DNA from: Isochrysis galbana
Taxonomy: Eukaryota > Haptophyta > Isochrysidales > Isochrysidaceae
Length of the DNA stretch: 64,000 nucleotides
Direction of reading: 5' to 3'
NCBI GenBank assembly: GCA_018136815.1
Contig: CM030936.1
Location: 186,001 to 250,000 of the forward strand
Position 1 is the stretch's first letter; each line of letters begins with the position of its first letter. A program made the position numbers and the translations under genes. Below, piece by piece: positions 62,592 through 64,000 of the stretch. Under the pieces are notes generated by a model. The model was not told the origin of the DNA, made no database searches, and saw only the letters and a list, made by a program, of their open reading frames with translations.

Positions 62592-63392
62592 ATGCGCGCC
62601 CTCTGCGTCGCGACGCTGAGCACGCTGCTCTCCTCTCGGGCGTCCCTCTCGGTGCGTGTGAGCGGACGGCCGCTATGCAGCGAGATGAGTGCGCTCGCTC
62701 ACGCACTGGCCGCCGTCCAGCACCGTCTCGCCGCCGCGGCCCTCCCCTCGGCGCCTGCGCCGCGGCTGGTGGCCGTCTCCAAGACGAAGCCAGTCGCACT
62801 GCTGCGAGAGGCATACGAAGCGGGTGTGCGCGACTTCGGGGAGAACTACGTGCAGGAGCTCGTGTCCAAAGCGCCCGAGCTGCCCGCCGACATCCGCTGG
62901 CGGTTCATCGGCAAGCTCCAGTCGAACAAGTGCAAGCAGCTCGTGAATGGTGTGCCTGGCCTCGTGGCAGTTGAGACAGTCGACTCGCTGAAGCTGGCGA
63001 GGAAGCTGGATGCAGCGGTGATGGAGGCCGACACGGAGCGATCGGGGCTGTTGGACGTGATGTTGCAGGTGGACACCTCGCCGTGGGAGGGAACTAAGAA
63101 TGGGATTGCCGTGGAGGAGGTACCAGAGCTTGCCGTGGCAGTGGTCGCTGAATGCTCGCACCTGAGGCTCGCTGGTCTGATGACGATTGGCGCGCCAGGA
63201 GACAGTTCGTGCTTCGATACTTTGGTGCAGTGTCGGGAGGCTGTGGCTGCAAAGCTCGGCGTGGACATTTCTGCGCTCGAGCTATCGATGGGTATGTCGG
63301 GTGACTTTGAGGAGGCCATCAAGCACGGTTCCACATCAGTGCGAGTCGGCTCGTCCATTTTCGGCGCGCGCGACTACTCGGCCAAGGCCTAG
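62592..63392 (+). CDS. PLPBP: YggS/PROSC-family pyridoxal-phosphate homeostasis protein
   Basis: This is a single-exon frame of 266 aa from Met at 62592. Residues 1-31 (MRALCVATLSTLLSSRASLS...) look like an organellar targeting leader; a second start at 62687 (MSALAHALAAVQHRL) gives the leaderless form. The fold-type III PLP-binding barrel shows LVAVSKTKP with the PLP-anchoring lysine, DFGENYVQE, RWRFIGKLQSNK, LVAVETVDS, MLQVDTS, LAGLMTIGA, LSMGMSGDFEEAI and RVGSSIFGAR, all family landmarks in order. The protein buffers free PLP and affects amino-acid balance; it has no known catalytic activity. An upstream in-frame Met (62457) lies in CT-rich leader and is unlikely. Confidence 0.94.
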   Translation: MRALCVATLSTLLSSRASLSVRVSGRPLCSEMSALAHALAAVQHRLAAAALPSAPAPRLVAVSKTKPVALLREAYEAGVRDFGENYVQELVSKAPELPADIRWRFIGKLQSNKCKQLVNGVPGLVAVETVDSLKLARKLDAAVMEADTERSGLLDVMLQVDTSPWEGTKNGIAVEEVPELAVAVVAECSHLRLAGLMTIGAPGDSSCFDTLVQCREAVAAKLGVDISALELSMGMSGDFEEAIKHGSTSVRVGSSIFGARDYSAKA

Positions 63393-64000
63393 AACCAAAT
63401 GTTGCCATTGGTGGGGTCACTTGACAGTGCGCTGTTGAATGCTGGCGAGACGACCTGCGATACACAACACACCTTGCAGCAGTGCAGCATGCAACCCGCT
63501 CGCAATAGGAATAGGTATCGCCAGTTGCTAGTAGAGTGTAGAGTTCCTTAGTTACCCTGTACTCTGTTCATTGGTTTCGCGTTTCGTAATAGCGTTTCTC
63601 ACTATTACTTGTAGCCTAAGGTGGCCACAAATTTCACCGCTAAGGATGCGACCACGTCGGCCGGCACACGCGCCGCCGCCCCCCCTCCCCCCACAAATTT
63701 CTTCATCGTTCATCGATCCAGCCATGCGGCGGATCGAGAACGAGAACGAGCAAAGGGAGGGGTTCCGGCTGCAGCGGCTTAGCGAGCGCGCGCAGATGCG
63801 GCAAACTGGCAGCGAGGGGCCAGAGGAGGGGGGCAGACTACCGCAGAATACAGAATATAGAGGTTAGGAGTAGGAGTGTAGGAGTTGGAGTAGGAGCAGG
63901 AGTGACGCCTGACCCTGTTGCGGGCTAGGGGGAGTCCGTCCCCACATACGTTCGAGCGGGCCAGTTCGCCAGTTCCCCCCTCCCGTCCGTCGGGGTCCTC
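63393..64000. other. 3' flank; nothing firm
   Basis: GGAATAGGTATCGCC at 63507 and TTGGTTTCGCGTTTCG at 63572 are unremarkable. A start-like MRRIENENEQREGFRLQRLS frame begins at 63724 and stops at 63867; it could be an exon of a gene running off the window but has no recognisable domain. (GGAGTAGGAGT)-type repeats occur at 63866-63900. Confidence 0.35.

Noticed and set aside
1-64000. tRNA, rRNA, CRISPR array
   Set aside because: I saw no cloverleaf with proper arms, no rRNA sequence, and no regular repeat-spacer array; the regular repeats present are minisatellites or MITE clusters. A dedicated tRNA scan was not possible.

Overview
The window is nuclear DNA of a GC-rich eukaryote with short spliceosomal introns (54 to about 350 bp, GT-AG). 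A VIPP1 gene with a signal-peptide-like leader ahead of the conserved PspA core points to an alga with a complex (secondary) plastid. A temptin/cytochrome b561-like gene, a proline-rich membrane-anchored protein and an ADP-ribosyltransferase-LRR fusion also fit a haptophyte or similar alga. The lineage is inference: no rRNA or organelle marker is present. A run of 100 Ns (17000-17099) is an assembly gap.

Host genes, left to right: VIPP1 (2971-4431, minus, 5 exons); a signal-anchored proline-rich Cys protein (12465-13613, minus); a WW-domain fragment (14444-14839, plus); a temptin/b561-like gene cut by the gap (16445-16999, minus); a spliced gene of unknown function (19730-20958 or beyond, plus); a NYN-nuclease/RG-rich/zinc-ribbon/cold-shock protein (27947-29455, plus); an ABCC half-pair transporter (31586-35892, minus, 3 exons) divergent from a LIN9/ALY DREAM-complex subunit (37695-40002, plus, 2 exons); a DPY30-mART-LRR protein (52199-55154, plus, 4 exons); a secreted or anchored class I methyltransferase-like protein (56833-57669, minus); and a YggS/PLPBP pyridoxal-phosphate homeostasis protein (62592-63392, plus). 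They are unrelated housekeeping and accessory functions and form no visible operon or pathway.

Roughly half of the window is mobile DNA. There is a 4.0 kb DNA transposon with 17-bp terminal inverted repeats and a 540-bp palindrome (4778-8798), a hAT element (about 22953-26029) carrying a retroposon inside its transposase, remnants of a PIF/Harbinger element (58163-59150), several MITEs, a LINE endonuclease fragment (10852-11226), and fossil LTR-retroelement pieces. The largest fossil is a Ty3/gypsy-like element (41147-49015) whose pol carries a phage-type DNA-methyltransferase-like domain.

The most striking repeat signal is a set of 0.6-0.95 kb non-coding retroposons with 15-18 bp target-site duplications that can be read directly. 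Two have oligo-T 3' ends, one a related body with a TTA-repeat tail, and one a composite ending in a tail module found at five sites, one of them directly behind a LINE endonuclease fragment.
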